Source: Cladochytrium replicatum
Taxonomy: Eukaryota; Chytridiomycota; Chytridiomycetes; Cladochytriales; Cladochytriaceae
Assembly (NCBI GenBank): GCA_025526935.1
Contig: JAHLKD010000001.1
Location: 1,054,001-1,118,000, forward strand
Direction of reading: 5' to 3'
DNA: 64,000 nt
In this document: piece by piece, positions 36,530 through 47,844 of the stretch
Layout of the letters: every line of letters starts with the position of its first letter
Position numbering within the stretch: position 1 is the first letter of the stretch
The notes under the pieces: generated by a model
Told to the model about the DNA's origin: nothing
Database searches by the model: none
What the model saw: the letters and a program-made list of their open reading frames with translations, nothing else
Program-made: the position numbers and the translations under genes

Positions 36530-38397
36530 CTTGCAAAAACGCAATAAATAAGATGGCACGGAGGGACTGCTTGCGAGTATCCATCTGAAGAAATCACAAA
36601 AATCAGAAAAGGCACAGGTAGTCCCGATGCCTACCATCTTGGTAACCTCTGCCAAGTTCCGCTCTGCCGAGTTCCGCACAGGTGGAGAGTTTTACGACTC
36701 CGATTTATAGTTTAACAAAACGAATATACTTATTTCAGGTGATTATGTCATCCAGAATCTGATCAGCCAGGAGTCTAAAAAGCATGTCAAGAAAGGTGGC
36801 TCGCAGTTTTCCGCCATAAGGTCTCATCCTCAGCCTTGTTCGTAGTCACCGCTATCTACCCAATGAAGTCACAAGTCAGACCATTAGAAGTCTTGGCGCA
36901 GAGATTCTGAACAATTGACGTGGATCTATTGAACGTCAATGATATCATACCTTAGGGTAACATTCCGGCAAAGAAGCCGGGCTTGTATCTTCCCACGACA
37001 TAGAGTACCAACACCATACCATGCCTCAAACTACAATGAAGCAAGCTTTGAAACAATCCGAACCATCAGCTGAAAGAGAATCAAGCGCAGAACCGGTGAC
37101 TGCACCTGAAATACCTATGGCATCGGGTCCTGAAGTGGAAGAAGCAGAGGGAGTCCAGATGTCAAATCGACAGCTCCTTCAAACAAACCAGCGCAACATG
37201 GTACTAAAGGGGATGCTGACTATTTGCTCACCGACGGACTCTGCCCTGCTTCAGACATACAACTTTGGTATCAAAAATTCAAAGCAAGCGGCCACAGCTA
37301 CGACTCAGAGCACTTCATCAGCAACTGTCAAACAAATCGTGATGAATGCGGCCCAAGATTTGTTCTTCAAGGGTTGATCGACTGACACAACTCTGACAGA
37401 AAGCTGGTTTATCTGGCCCCGAACGAATGCAGTTCATAACAGCAGCAAAGGCCTATTGTATGGAGTAATTGAAACTTCTTGTTTTCAGAAGGAAGCTGGA
37501 CTTTTACAGGCGGCCAGGACACAAGTTTACAGAGGAATGCCAGTGACAGCAAAGGTTGGCGAGTTCTGAGTGACCATCAAACAAGCGGATGAATGACAAA
37601 ACAGGTCCTCAAACAGTCAGAACAACTTTTGACCATGACAAAGGGGTACATTAGCTCAGAGTTGTGTGCGGGGATCAATGACTGGAAAGACGCATCTCCA
37701 CGTCAGAGGAGAGCCACAAAGGAGGTCTGGGATAACACTGATGTGGCCTCCGTGATCCCTCTCTTACTGGACAAGGCTGAAATGCTACATGCCAAGTAAA
37801 ACACAAAGGTAGAGCATAACCGAATGGTCAGGTCCCTCCGAGATGTTCATGAACGGCTGCACGGAGTGGCAAGCAGATCAGCCAAGGGCACTGATCTTTG
37901 TTTTGTACTGGGTTCAGGGAGAAAAACAGCAAAGAAATCATAATGTGATGTCTCTGTCACCCCCAGAATCTTCACATCCGAAAAACGGATACAGTTGTGC
38001 TTTAAGAAAATTCCAATGTGAGGCCACTGGGCTGAAAGCTGAAACAGAAGGCTCTATTCGTCTGCAAGTGTGCTTGTGCAAACTTAATCTCGCCAACTAC
38101 ACTGAAACCAACTAATTTCAACTTTCGGATGCGAATCTGTTCGACCAACGGGAACGTTGTCGGACTGCATGGATGCCAATCAGAACGATTCTTTCGGAAG
38201 AAGGGACGATTTAAGTTTTCGAATCAAATGCGACTTAGGGCTTTGTAGATGCGGGAAGTTCCGCCTTCATTGTGAGAGAAAGTGAAATTTCGCTTGACGA
38301 GCATGTCCACAGCATTGATGCTATTGGTGGGAACCAGCGCCACAACCCAGCTTTTGAAGGATCAATCACGTGCTATGGTGGGGTAGTCCAATTTTAA
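36530..38397. other. Orphan stretch with disconnected ORFs, possibly mobile-element remains
   Basis: Three plus-strand ORFs stand out: 37021-37377 ('MKQALKQSEPSAERESSAE'), 37593-37799 ('DASPRQRRATKEVWDNTD') and 37843-38115. The first two share a 'K-Q-[AV]-L-K-Q-S-E' word and a helical, K/Q/E-rich composition. I see no splice sites good enough to join them, no known transposase, polymerase or terminal repeats. It could be the leftover of a gag-like or ORF1-like gene. Confidence 0.35.
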
Positions 38398-39227
38398 ATG
38401 GGAAGTCATTCAGCGGAAGTTCTGCAGAGAGAGGGTCGGCAGGGATGGGATACCCTGTGGAAGGAACAATATACCCCTTGGGACTTGGGTGGTCCGACAC
38501 CTGCTCTCGCTAGGCTACTGAGTAGCTCTCCTCCACACCTCGCACTGTCTCCTGGTGCAAACGGTATTTCGAACGAGCAGATCTCATGATGCAAAGGCTG
38601 AATTCGCGGAAAATCAGTTCTTATTCCTGGATGTGGAGGGGGAAATGACGTCATACAGGTTGCCAAGTCCGGAAGAACCGTGGTCGGTCTCGATCTCAGC
38701 GAAACTGCAATCGCTGCAGCCGAAGAGGTGCAGTCATCCATCCATGTATCTCTCAATGAGCTCATGGCTTTCATATACATCTAGCGCGCAATGGCGCAGG
38801 GTCCATATCCGCACAATCCTCCTACGCTAGTGTGCGGGGATTTCTTTACCGCACTTTTCGGAGAAACTTTTGACACCATTTTCGACTACACGTTCTTCTG
38901 GTATGAAATTGTTAAAATTGAGAGTTTGCTTTTTCTTGCCTAAATCGTGGATCTGTTTGTAGTGCGTTGCCTCCGGTTTTGAGGCCAAAGTGGGGTTCGC
39001 GCATGCTTGATTTGCTCAAACCTGGTGGCTATCTGATTTGCATAATGTATCCCCTGTCACCAAAGGACAGTGTGCTTGAGGGGCCACCTTTCCCTGTGTG
39101 GTTTGAAGCGTACGAAGATGTACTGTCTCCTGGATTCGAGCTGGTGGAACAAATTGAGGTGGACAGTCATGAGAGCCATGAGCGTCGCAAAGGACGAGAG
39201 AATATGTGTATCTGGAGGAAGAAATAG
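38398..39227 (+). CDS. SAM-dependent S-methyltransferase (TPMT / thiol methyltransferase family)
   Basis: Four exons (38398-38563, 38618-38727, 38785-38900, 38963-39227) give 218 aa, the usual size. Family marks: 'WDTLWKEQYTPWDLGGPTP' at the N-terminus, SAM motif I 'VLIPGCGGGNDVIQVAKSG', motif 'VVGLDLSETAIAAAEE', 'FDTIFDYTFFCALPPVLRP', 'LLKPGGYLICIMYPL' and 'PPFPVWFEAYEDVL'. This set identifies the TPMT-like group, which includes plant and fungal halide/thiocyanate/thiol methyltransferases. Substrate cannot be read from sequence; small thiols are the likely class. The gene converges with the next one. Confidence 0.9.
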
Positions 39228-39388
39228 TGGACTTCGCCCTTTTGCTGGAGAGCTTCATGCTCAGACGTTTAATGCCGTGAGGATAAGCACAATGCACCGC
39301 GAGGAAAAGATCAATGCTTATTACTATACAATCCAAAAAATAACAAAGAAAGTCAAACAATTCCCCCCACAATCAATTTAGTGTAGGA

Positions 39389-40729
39389 TCATCGATTGTA
39401 CTGTGTCCCCCCTCCATTTTTGTTTCGGGGCATATTGATTTTCTGGGCCCTCGGTCTTGTTGGCTCGTTTACGAGTGTGTCACTCTCGTCGTATCCGCCG
39501 TAGCCTCTTCCAGACGGAGGCTGTGGCAACGCCCGTTGTGCTCTCCCCGGTGAAGAAGGAGGCTCTCGAGTCCGGTCCAAGTCATACCGACGATCCGGCG
39601 ACGAAGAAAGCTGAGGCTGTTCATACCTTCGTCCCTGAAAGCGTGTATCCATTCCTCCCTGCTCAAGCTGTTTGAGCTGCTCCCGACGTTTCTGTTGGTG
39701 CTGAATCACATGCGACCGTGCGCTCTGGGTAGATGCAGCGTCTGACCGGTCAGAATCATACAATGATTCACGGGGAGGATCGTAGGGAGTAGAAAGGCGG
39801 TCTGGAGGGGTTTGTTGATAATCCCTCGTAGAGCGCTCGGGAGCATGGTTGGGCATAGGCGATGGAATGAAGCGTTCGGGAAGTCGATACGAATTGGAAT
39901 CTTGTCTCCGCGACCCCTCGCCTTTCTGGCCACCGCGTATTCCACTTAAAAATCCACTCACAACGTTCACATGTCCGACTGCCGCAGAAAGAATACCGCC
40001 TCTTCCTCTCTCATCGGTTTCCTTTGGCGCAGACGGTGCCATTGATTCTAAGATCATCCCTCGCTCAATGGGGCGAAGTCGGTTCTCTTTCAATCCCTTT
40101 CCTCCGATACCGAGCAGCATATGCACAAAACCGATCATCAGGGCCATGAACCCTGTTGCAATGATGAACTTGATTATCTGGGAGTCAGACCCTGAGAGCG
40201 TGGTGGTGCTCCTGGTGTTCGTTGCATTTTGCGACGACCCAGGTGTAACGGTCGAGTTTCCGGCGGGCGTAACCGGTATAGTAGGAAACACGGAAAAGTA
40301 TTCATGGCCAACTATAAGTGAACCGAGAACGAACTGAAGCAGCCCGAGATAGGCATACCCATGATCTTGGCCGAGTGCCGGAGCGACGCGGCGAAGCAAC
40401 CACCCCATCCACTTATCCGGTAGATCCGCTGCGATCGCTAGGAGAGCGAAAACAACCATGTAGAATCGATTAAGAAACTGGAAGAAATTGGCCGCCTGTG
40501 GTGGACAAGTAAGAAATCCGTAAAAGCATGCGAGCAATCTTACCGAGTGCAAGTTTGTGGCAACTCTAATCTCATAGAGAACACATCCCACGACCACCAT
40601 AATCATGATCAGGATCGAAAGCAACCGAACGACAAGCAGAATGATCCACATGAAGTTGACCCCAGGCAAGCAGCCTCCCTTTGCAACTCCGACGACTCCC
40701 TTGACTCCTTGCATAACTCCTGGTGCCAT
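39389..40729 (-). CDS. Four-TM membrane protein, possibly COPI-associated protein family
   Basis: ATG 40729 ('MAPGVMQGVKGVVGVAKGG') begins the protein. Four hydrophobic segments: 'FMWIILLVVRLLSILIMIMVV', 'RFYMVVFALLAIAADLP', 'YLGLLQFVLGSLIVGHEYF' and 'IIKFIIATGFMALMIGFVHML'. The rest (about 220 residues) is a hydrophilic R/S/P/Q-rich tail. The open frame crosses a probable 51-nt intron after 'NLHS' (GTAAGA ... CCACAG, near 40500-40550) that has no stop, so naive translation adds 17 wrong residues. The helix arrangement and the 'NRFY' block recall the fungal COPI-associated family, but the match is weak. Confidence 0.62.
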   Translation of the reverse strand: MAPGVMQGVKGVVGVAKGGCLPGVNFMWIILLVVRLLSILIMIMVVVGCVLYEIRVATNLHSVRLLACFYGFLTCPPQAANFFQFLNRFYMVVFALLAIAADLPDKWMGWLLRRVAPALGQDHGYAYLGLLQFVLGSLIVGHEYFSVFPTIPVTPAGNSTVTPGSSQNATNTRSTTTLSGSDSQIIKFIIATGFMALMIGFVHMLLGIGGKGLKENRLRPIERGMILESMAPSAPKETDERGRGGILSAAVGHVNVVSGFLSGIRGGQKGEGSRRQDSNSYRLPERFIPSPMPNHAPERSTRDYQQTPPDRLSTPYDPPRESLYDSDRSDAASTQSARSHVIQHQQKRREQLKQLEQGGMDTRFQGRRYEQPQLSSSPDRRYDLDRTREPPSSPGRAQRALPQPPSGRGYGGYDESDTLVNEPTRPRAQKINMPRNKNGGGTQYNR

Positions 40730-40944
40730 TGCCCGTAACGGCCGAGCTTCCACGCGTCTTCCAAAGTTATATTATGTGCCACCCACAGTGCAAATTCTTC
40801 GAGTGTCTACGTGTGCCGCTCCGCTTTTGTTGATGAATGACTCGACAAAACAACGCATTGTATTACTAGACAAGAATGTCAATATCTTTCACAAGGAAAC
40901 AAACAGATTGAAAGAGGCCCAATCATGATGCCCTAGATGGGCTC

Positions 40945-42194
40945 TTATTGGGGATTTCTCAACAAAGCCTCGTTCGTCACCTGCAGCTCGTCGATCTCAG
41001 GAGCAAGGTCAGCAAGTGCCTCGTAAGCTTCCTTAAAGTATGAAAGCTGGATCGCAACAAGATCCGCAAGGTTCTTAAGCGGCTCAGGGTTCTCAACCAC
41101 AACCTTCATCTTGCCCATGGCATCATCAACAGCAGCCACAAATTCATCCTCGGCGGCCTCCATCTCTGATCGGGTCACCTCAACTTTTTCAGGACGAGCA
41201 GCCTTCAGCTTTGCGCGGGCAGCATCGTAGTTGAGCCGGACGGTGCGAACGTGGATGCGAGCTTTCTTCAAACATATGCGCCGTGTTAATTGGGCCATCA
41301 AAACTGTTAGCTTGCGCTTACCATCGCATGTCCGATTGTTTGGTTCAAGGTTGTAAGGAAAGGTTGGTAGAACTTAGCAACGGCGTCGGCGTCCTGTGGA
41401 ACAAATGAGTACTCGAGCTTGCAAAAATATAAAATTTTAACTATGTACCTGCTTTAGGCGAGCGTCACCAACTCGCTCGTGTGCGGCGGCGAACTTTCGC
41501 AGAGCAGCAGCTGAGTACGTTACATTTGCATCACTGATCGGGCTTAAATATTTAACTTACCAAGCGGCTCTTCCGGGTTCAGCCCTTCCGCAGACACGAC
41601 AGCTGCACGGGCGAACGCATGGCTCAAGCTTCTCGGGATCTCGTCCTTCGCGCTGCGGGGTGTTGGCTGCGGAGGTCCAGCAACGCCCGCTGCTTTCGCA
41701 GTGGTGGCAGCCAATGCCGTAGCACGTTCTGTGACGTTTCCCCAAAGGTCGGACACACTTTCGGTCATCGGAGGGTCCCAGTCGTAGTGAGGGTAGGTGT
41801 AGTTCTTCGCGACACGAAGGAAATTGTCGTGGAGCACCTTGACACGGTCGACTTTCTGAATTCCATAAACACAACCACAAGTTTGGTTCATTCATCAATG
41901 CACTAGTATCGAAATACATAACCATGTCTGTACCTCTTCGAGTTCGCGGTATTCAGGAGGGAGTTCGGTGACATCGCTAGGGCCTCCGAATGTCTCTTTG
42001 GCGTACTACAACAATCATGAATGATATTCAACAACTTTAAGATAGTTCCGAGTTACCTGCTGAGCCTGCGTGACACCACGGGAGAGAGTGCTGCCGAGAG
42101 TGTTGCTGACAGGTTGCAGGCGTGTCATGATGCTGCTAAAGGCAGCGGTGACCTGCTGGGTGACAGGGGGGCCGGCGGGAGGTGTTCCAGACAT
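40945..42194 (-). CDS. BAR-domain protein (GVP36-like)
   Basis: Spliced gene starting at ATG 42194 ('MSGTPPAGPPVTQQVTAAF'). The product reads 'NTLGSTLSRGVTQAQQYAK', 'ELPPEYRELEEKVDRVKVL', 'NFLRVAKNYTYPHYDWDPP', 'LSHAFARAAV', 'FAAAHERVGDARLKQDADA', 'FYQPFLTTLNQTIGHAMKA' and 'RLNYDAARAKLKAARPEKV', ending in long helices to 'LLRNPQ'. This is the alpha-helical, membrane-curving BAR module of the fungal Gvp36/BAR group with the typical 'LN.TI..A' and 'R..YDAA+++L' signatures. Likely function: shaping endosomal or Golgi membranes. At least five introns, all with clean GT-AG borders. Confidence 0.85.
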
Positions 42195-42698
42195 TTTTTC
42201 CTACAATCAAGTGATCACCAACGTTCAATTCATGTTCACATATTCGCATGTCCCATTGCCACCCTGATCAGGAGGAGACAATAGTCAAACAGTGACTTCC
42301 TGTCGTGCACTCACAAGATGTGTGCTTCAGTTCGTCGGGTTGACTCCTTCAAGTTTGACCAATATTGCAGCGCCTCGTTTTGGGATGGCGAGCACTGAGA
42401 CACAAAAATACCGTTGGACAATTGAGTTTGGAAGAGACCTATCTGGATAACCAGCAAAACGACCAATATCGCACCGCTGTTAACATCAAATTTCTTGAAG
42501 TAACATCAAATCAACTTCTTTGAACTTAAAACAAGATCATTTGGTACACATTTAATTACGAAAGAGAGCCTAAAACGTATGAGAAGTCGACACTTCTTCG
42601 CTTCGCCTGACTTCTCATCCCCTTATCTAAAAAATCCACACAGTACAATCAACAGTGTCATGTGGGGACAAAATTTGTGGCCCTTTTAATGAGCACAA
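42195..42698. other. Divergent intergenic region, BAR gene / methyltransferase
   Basis: 504 bp between two start codons, so promoters for both. AT-rich toward the methyltransferase. A short inverted pair GAAGTCGACACTTC lies near 42583-42596. No gene supported. Confidence 0.45.
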
Positions 42699-44464
42699 AT
42701 GGGTGCATCGCTTTCGAAAGATGAGGAGTGGAAGCTCAAAGCCAATCAAAAGGCAGCTGCTCACTGGACGGTACCAGAAGATGTTGAAGGTGGGAGCGCC
42801 GGATCCTCGCAGTCGTCAAACTCCAAACCGATTTCGTTGGCTGAAGGGGATAGAGTTTATCACTCTGTCAAGGTATATTCATGAAAGTTTCTTGAATGCA
42901 ATTAAAAGATTTATCTTCAGTCTTCACCATACATACTACCGGTAAGTTGCAGCTCTTTTGTCTCTCCCGAGTCTAATCAGTGACGATGAAGGCTGACATA
43001 CAAGAGGGCCAGGTATCCATGTTTCTAAATTCCTTCTGGTACATCTGAATCATTTTCTGTCAGAGACTTAATGTGCAACATCATCTCATGCTTCAACTAT
43101 TCGAAGGTGTCAACTATTCTGGGATTACAAAAGAACGACTTGAGCAGGTACGTCTATCCGATGTAAATGTGCGGATTGATTGAGAAACTTCGCAGGGGAC
43201 AAAGGTTCTTGATGTTGGGTATGTCGATCACCTAAGATCTACATACTTTCCATACTATACTGGCAGGTAGCGCCAGACTTGCCGCGGAGCGGTGAATAGG
43301 TTGCGACGCCCATTGTTCCTGGTGCTCCGCGCCAGTTTTTCCTTGGCGTAGGGGGCATCTTTTTTCGCTAGCGCTTCGCGGATCTATCCTGGCGCACTCA
43401 ATGACTAATATTGATAATAGATTTGGATCTGGAATATGGCTAGCTGAAATGAACCGAGATTTCCCGCGCGGATATTACTACGGCGTTGTGAGAATCACGA
43501 AGTACGACTGTCATGACCGAGCTCACCTCACACTCTTTTCGTCAGGACATTTCCATATCTGCATTCGGCGAAACCTTCCGAGATCTTGCCGAAGATGGGA
43601 AGATTACTTTAGTAACGGGGAATGTGTATGAACGCCTACCTTGTAAGCAACGAAGCCGTCATGTTTGCACTTTTGTTGAGTAAATCCTCTGATCGCCAGT
43701 CGAGGACAGCACTTTTGACTACAGTGAGTTTTTGTCGAGTTTTAAATGCCCCGTACTCAATTTACGTAAAATAGTACATCAGCAGGGTCTATCACAGGCA
43801 ATACCTGAGCGATTGTGGCCATCGGCAATATCTGAGCTTGTGCGCGTTCTCAAACCAGGCGGCGTAATAGATCTCATCGAGGTGAGCCCGATGCCCATGC
43901 TGAAATTCTTTTTCTGATTTTTGGTATTTAGATTGTTCCCGTTGCAGTACCAACTGGAAAACCTGATCCGATCGTACGAGATCTTCATCATGCTCAGTAC
44001 AAGGCACTGATGTCAAGAGGGCTGAACATTTACATCGGTTTGGTTTGCACTACAATTTGGTGATCCTGTTCTTGATCATTTCTTCAGGTCACAGTTTGCT
44101 CAACCTCGTGGAAATGTACCCAATGCTGGAGCACGCAACGTGCATAAGGCGGACTGCTCCTGTTGGTTGGGACGGACTAGCTGGGGAGCTCTGGTCGACC
44201 AACGCCAAGAAGGCGTTCATTGCAGCAGCAGATTTTGCGTCTGTTGCAGCTGGAAAAACAAAGGTGCGGTATTGAAAGAACGCTCACAACTTCTGTCCTG
44301 ACTCGGTTTCCAAGGAGGAATGGGCGGCGTATATAGACCGCGTTGCGATCGGTTGGGCACAGTCGAAATCCTTCGCAAACGTGGTATTCTTGAGCGATTT
44401 TTGTGCACACATGACTTCTGTTAATCGATTCCGAAACTTGATAGTTTCGAGTAACAGCCCATAA
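42699..44464 (+). CDS. SAM-dependent methyltransferase (methyltransferase-25/11 type), N-terminal myristoylation motif
   Basis: Twelve exons, including four of 21-24 nt, give 349 aa. Exons: 42699-42872, 42921-42941, 42992-43012, 43064-43147, 43196-43218, 43421-43487, 43546-43642, 43700-43723, 43775-43881, 43932-44037, 44088-44263, 44315-44464. After 'SSPYILPADIQEGQRLNVQ' comes SAM motif I 'VLDVGFGSGIWLAEM', 'YYYGVDIS', 'LVTGNVYERLPFEDSTFDY', 'HQQGLSQAIPERLWPSAIS' and 'LVRVLKPGGVIDLIE'. This is the class common in filamentous and zoosporic fungi. The N-terminus 'MGASLSKD' fits the N-myristoylation consensus (Gly2, Ser6), suggesting membrane attachment. Substrate unknown. Intron 5 carries an inserted GC-rich element. 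Confidence 0.88.
43266..43397. repeat. GC-rich imperfect inverted-repeat element inside an intron (MITE-like)
   Basis: About 130 bp within intron 43219-43420 of the methyltransferase. It begins GTAGCGCCAG and ends CTGGCGCAC, whose reverse complement is GTGCGCCAG; the similarity continues inward imperfectly. The segment is far richer in G+C than the flanks and makes this intron about 200 nt, where neighbours are near 50 nt. No clear target duplication. Confidence 0.5.
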
Positions 44465-44803
44465 AAGGAATTCATGATTTAGGATTTCTTTGGTATTCGC
44501 TCAAGTTACTATTATGACGATGAAACAAACAAATCAGGTGCCGAAATGAATCCACAAGAAGCAACAATATTTACGAGCAATGGAAACAAAGAAACCGGGT
44601 TGGATCAGCCAGATGAACCAAACGAAAGACAATGCCACATTAAACTGAATAGTCTAAGAATACAAGAAGCTGTAGCAGAGATTGATATACTCTGCTTTTT
44701 CAAGCCTCAAAAGATGTAATGGTAAAATTAAAATTCAGGTCCCTTGGGTAAAAGCGAAAGAAAGTGGAATGGATAAGTGTCAAGAAGAACACAACACAAT
44801 CCT

Positions 44804-47645
44804 TCATGAAACCATCATTTGTGCGAGTGCCAGTCTTGGCGGTTTGGCGTTCGCAAAATCAATCACAACCTCTACATCATCGTCCGAGTCCTCTTCCTCT
44901 TCATCTTCCTCATCTTCCACCACCTGCTCCTCCTGGCCATTATCCTTCTTTTCGATAAACTCCCAATCATGGCCTCCAATCTTGTCCAAATCTGGTACAC
45001 CGTCGGTCACCCACAAATCGTCATCCAACAGTGCGGGCTCCGCGTCAGGATTCCGGTACTGTCCGTAGTGAGTATATCCAGACCGATATGCTGCGCTTGA
45101 ATAGTGTTGATCGTAGCCTGCAAAATGTGGATTTCCTCGCGTTGGTGCAGCCTTCGCCAATCCTCCTGTTGGTGTACCCTCATCGTCGTAATGAATGCCA
45201 ACATCGCCACCGTTATACGCACCGTCAAGCGTCGACGGGTACCTGATCTGCACCGCTGAATTGCCACGCTTGCCCAACACATTTGGCCCACTTCCACTTC
45301 CCTGTGAATGCATGCTCGTTGGTGATGCGCCGGTTGGAGATCCTTTCGTCGAAACAGGGCTCAGTCTCGCCTTATTATATGAAGAAAGCGACGATGCTGG
45401 CGCGGCTGATCCGTTTGCTCCCACCGGTGTTGGTGTCAGCGTTCCACCAGAAACACTAGCATTGGTTGCGCTGATGACGATTCCAGCGGGAGCATCAATT
45501 CTTCCCTGTGCAGTGAGTGCTAAACTTGAAGGAGCGTAAAAGCCATGTTGAGTTTGGTCAGTTCCGGTAAACGCTGCTGAAGCGCCGGGGGTGGGAGGAA
45601 TGTACATTCCTGGAGAGACACTTGCGGTGGTAGGTTGCGCATAGTAGGGAAATGCTGGTAGCGATGAACCATCGGCCCCAATTGCTGTTACCATCGCTTG
45701 CTGCATGTAGATGGCCGGATATGGAGCGTACGGGATAACGTATTGATCTGCAGGTACCATCAGCCCGTTCTCGGTAACGAAGAACATCTGGCCCGTGCTG
45801 GTGAACATAGGTTGACCTGGTGTGGGTGCTGTGAGAGCTACTCTCGGCTGGGTTGCATATGCGGAGACGGTTTGTGTTTGAGATTGTGTTGAATTTGAAG
45901 CAAAACCTGCTTGTCGGTGCCGGTTTTGCGGGAAGGGTATATTTGACTGACGATAATCGTTGAAGCCATCCTCATTTTGAGAAGATTCGAGTGGGACACT
46001 AGATGGACGAAACTCTGGTGCGTTTATCGCATTCTTCAAAACATTGTCCGATGAGCCATCGTGCCGAATATTCGAATGTTCGTCTACTGACGAAAACGAG
46101 GGATTTCGTATCCAGCTATCCGCGAGAGTTTGCTGTTTGTACTCAGATGAATTGGATTCCTCCACGTGATGTAGCTCAGCTTGAGCATGGTGGGAGCTCG
46201 ACTTCACACCAAGATACCGCTTAGATCGCTGGGCGTTTGTGCCGGCACCTTCATGCTCCTCCGAACGGTTGCGAAATTGAGGTGATTCAACCTTCTCTGA
46301 GTACGACTGCGAGTTGTTTTGCTCATTTGTTCGATTATCGTCTCTTGAGAAATGTCTCGTAGAGGAAAGGCTCTTGCGGGGTACTCCTCTGCCAGACGAG
46401 TTTAGAGAAGGGGAAAATGCTCGATCCGTCACAAACCCAGCACTAGGGTTTCGTGATCCCATCCAGGGAGAAGTCGAACTTTCCCCTCGGAAGTCGCTAT
46501 CATCCCGGTAATCTTCAACAGTTGAGTCCATACTCTTCAATGAGCCTGACCGCTCCCGACCGAAAGAGTTTGGTGGTCCACGACTGGACAATGGTATAAG
46601 GTTTCCCGTTCTCTGCTTCGTTCCATTCAAAATGGTGCGCTTCGGGGAAGTTTCTGGTGATTCGGATGTCAGCGAGGTAGTCACAGGAAGTTTAAGGTTT
46701 GGGGCGGATTTCTTCTTTTCCATCATCGACTGTTGTTCAGGCCCACGGAAAGATCCCTTCGTTGTCACCTTGATTGGTCCACATTAAGTTAATCTGTTAC
46801 TGTCTGCTCTTTCCCGTCTTACCTCTCTAAGATCCCTGGGCCCCCAGCTCCGTCGTCGGTCCATGGGCTTATCATGCTTTTCAAGTTCCTCAAACTTATC
46901 GTGGACCCACTTGTCTCCACCATCGCTATCGTTGTCCCAGGCCTCTCGCCGGCGGAAATCGCTCCCGCTTCCGTAAAAACTGGTTCGTTTTGTTGGAGCA
47001 CCTCTACCTCTTCCAGAACTTGGGCTGCCTCTCCCTCTTAAATAAATTAAATGAAGTTAGGTGAAAGAAGATAGAACCGGAGGGTACTTCATACCGTCCG
47101 AATCCGAAATCCGTATCCCTTCCTCGTCCCGCACCTCTCCCGGCAGGTCCTCCACCACCAAAACGATCATCGTGTAACCAAAAATGACCCATATTCGGCG
47201 TGAACGCGGGATCCTCTCGAAGCTTACGCTTGTACTCATCAAAGTCCTTTTTCCGCCGCTCTCCACGTCCCCTAACGTCCCCAAGGTTCTGCTCGTTTAG
47301 TCCCGTAATACTGCGCATATGATCTGCTTCATTTTGTGGGAGTTCTCCCCAATCGTCATCTCCCAAATCTCGCTCCTCTTGGTGTTTAGCCTCATCTTCG
47401 TCGAAATCTACCCGGGAAACTTGCGCACCCGCGTGCTTACGAGAATCTATCTCGTTTCTTTCTTTTTTGGCTCTGGTCTCTTCTTCCTCTTCGTCGTCCG
47501 ATTCGTTTTCTTCACCGGACGTCTCATATGAACTGGATGTACCATCATTGTTATCTTCTTCCGCTGGAGCGATCGAACCTCCATCTTCTTCTTCGGAAAG
47601 GTCGTCGAGCTGCTTATTGCGTCTTCTGTCCCTCAAGCGGCTCAT
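44804..47645 (-). CDS. CASC3: CASC3/Barentsz (MLN51), exon junction complex core protein
   Basis: Starts at ATG 47645 ('MSRLRDRRRNKQLDDLSEE'). A very acidic N-terminal region is followed by the Btz (SELOR) domain in two parts: 'DPAFTPNMGHFWLHDDRFG' and, after an RGG-rich segment, 'DKWVHDKFEELEKHDKP'. These are the stretches that bind eIF4A3 and RNA in the exon junction complex. The long remainder (about 650 residues) is low complexity, rich in S, Q, Y and G, and ends in an acidic block. Introns are seen at 46769-46818 (donor after 'GPRDLRE') and near 47035-47090. Identity rests on the bipartite Btz motif; in a fungus this supports a complete metazoan-like EJC. Confidence 0.88.
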
Positions 47646-47844
47646 TATTACGGATTTGTGGCAATGCAGTAGCCAGGAAAAAAAGTAAAATAGAGCGCTC
47701 AGGTCCGTAGAGAGGGCTAGGAGTGTACACAGATGGTTGAGCGCGAGATCGTGTTCGTACGCCGACCCTGATCTCCACACGCAACCGCTGCCCTTCAAAT
47801 GCCCTGCGGTTTTGCAGCGAAAACTGCGTCACGTGACCAAGAAA

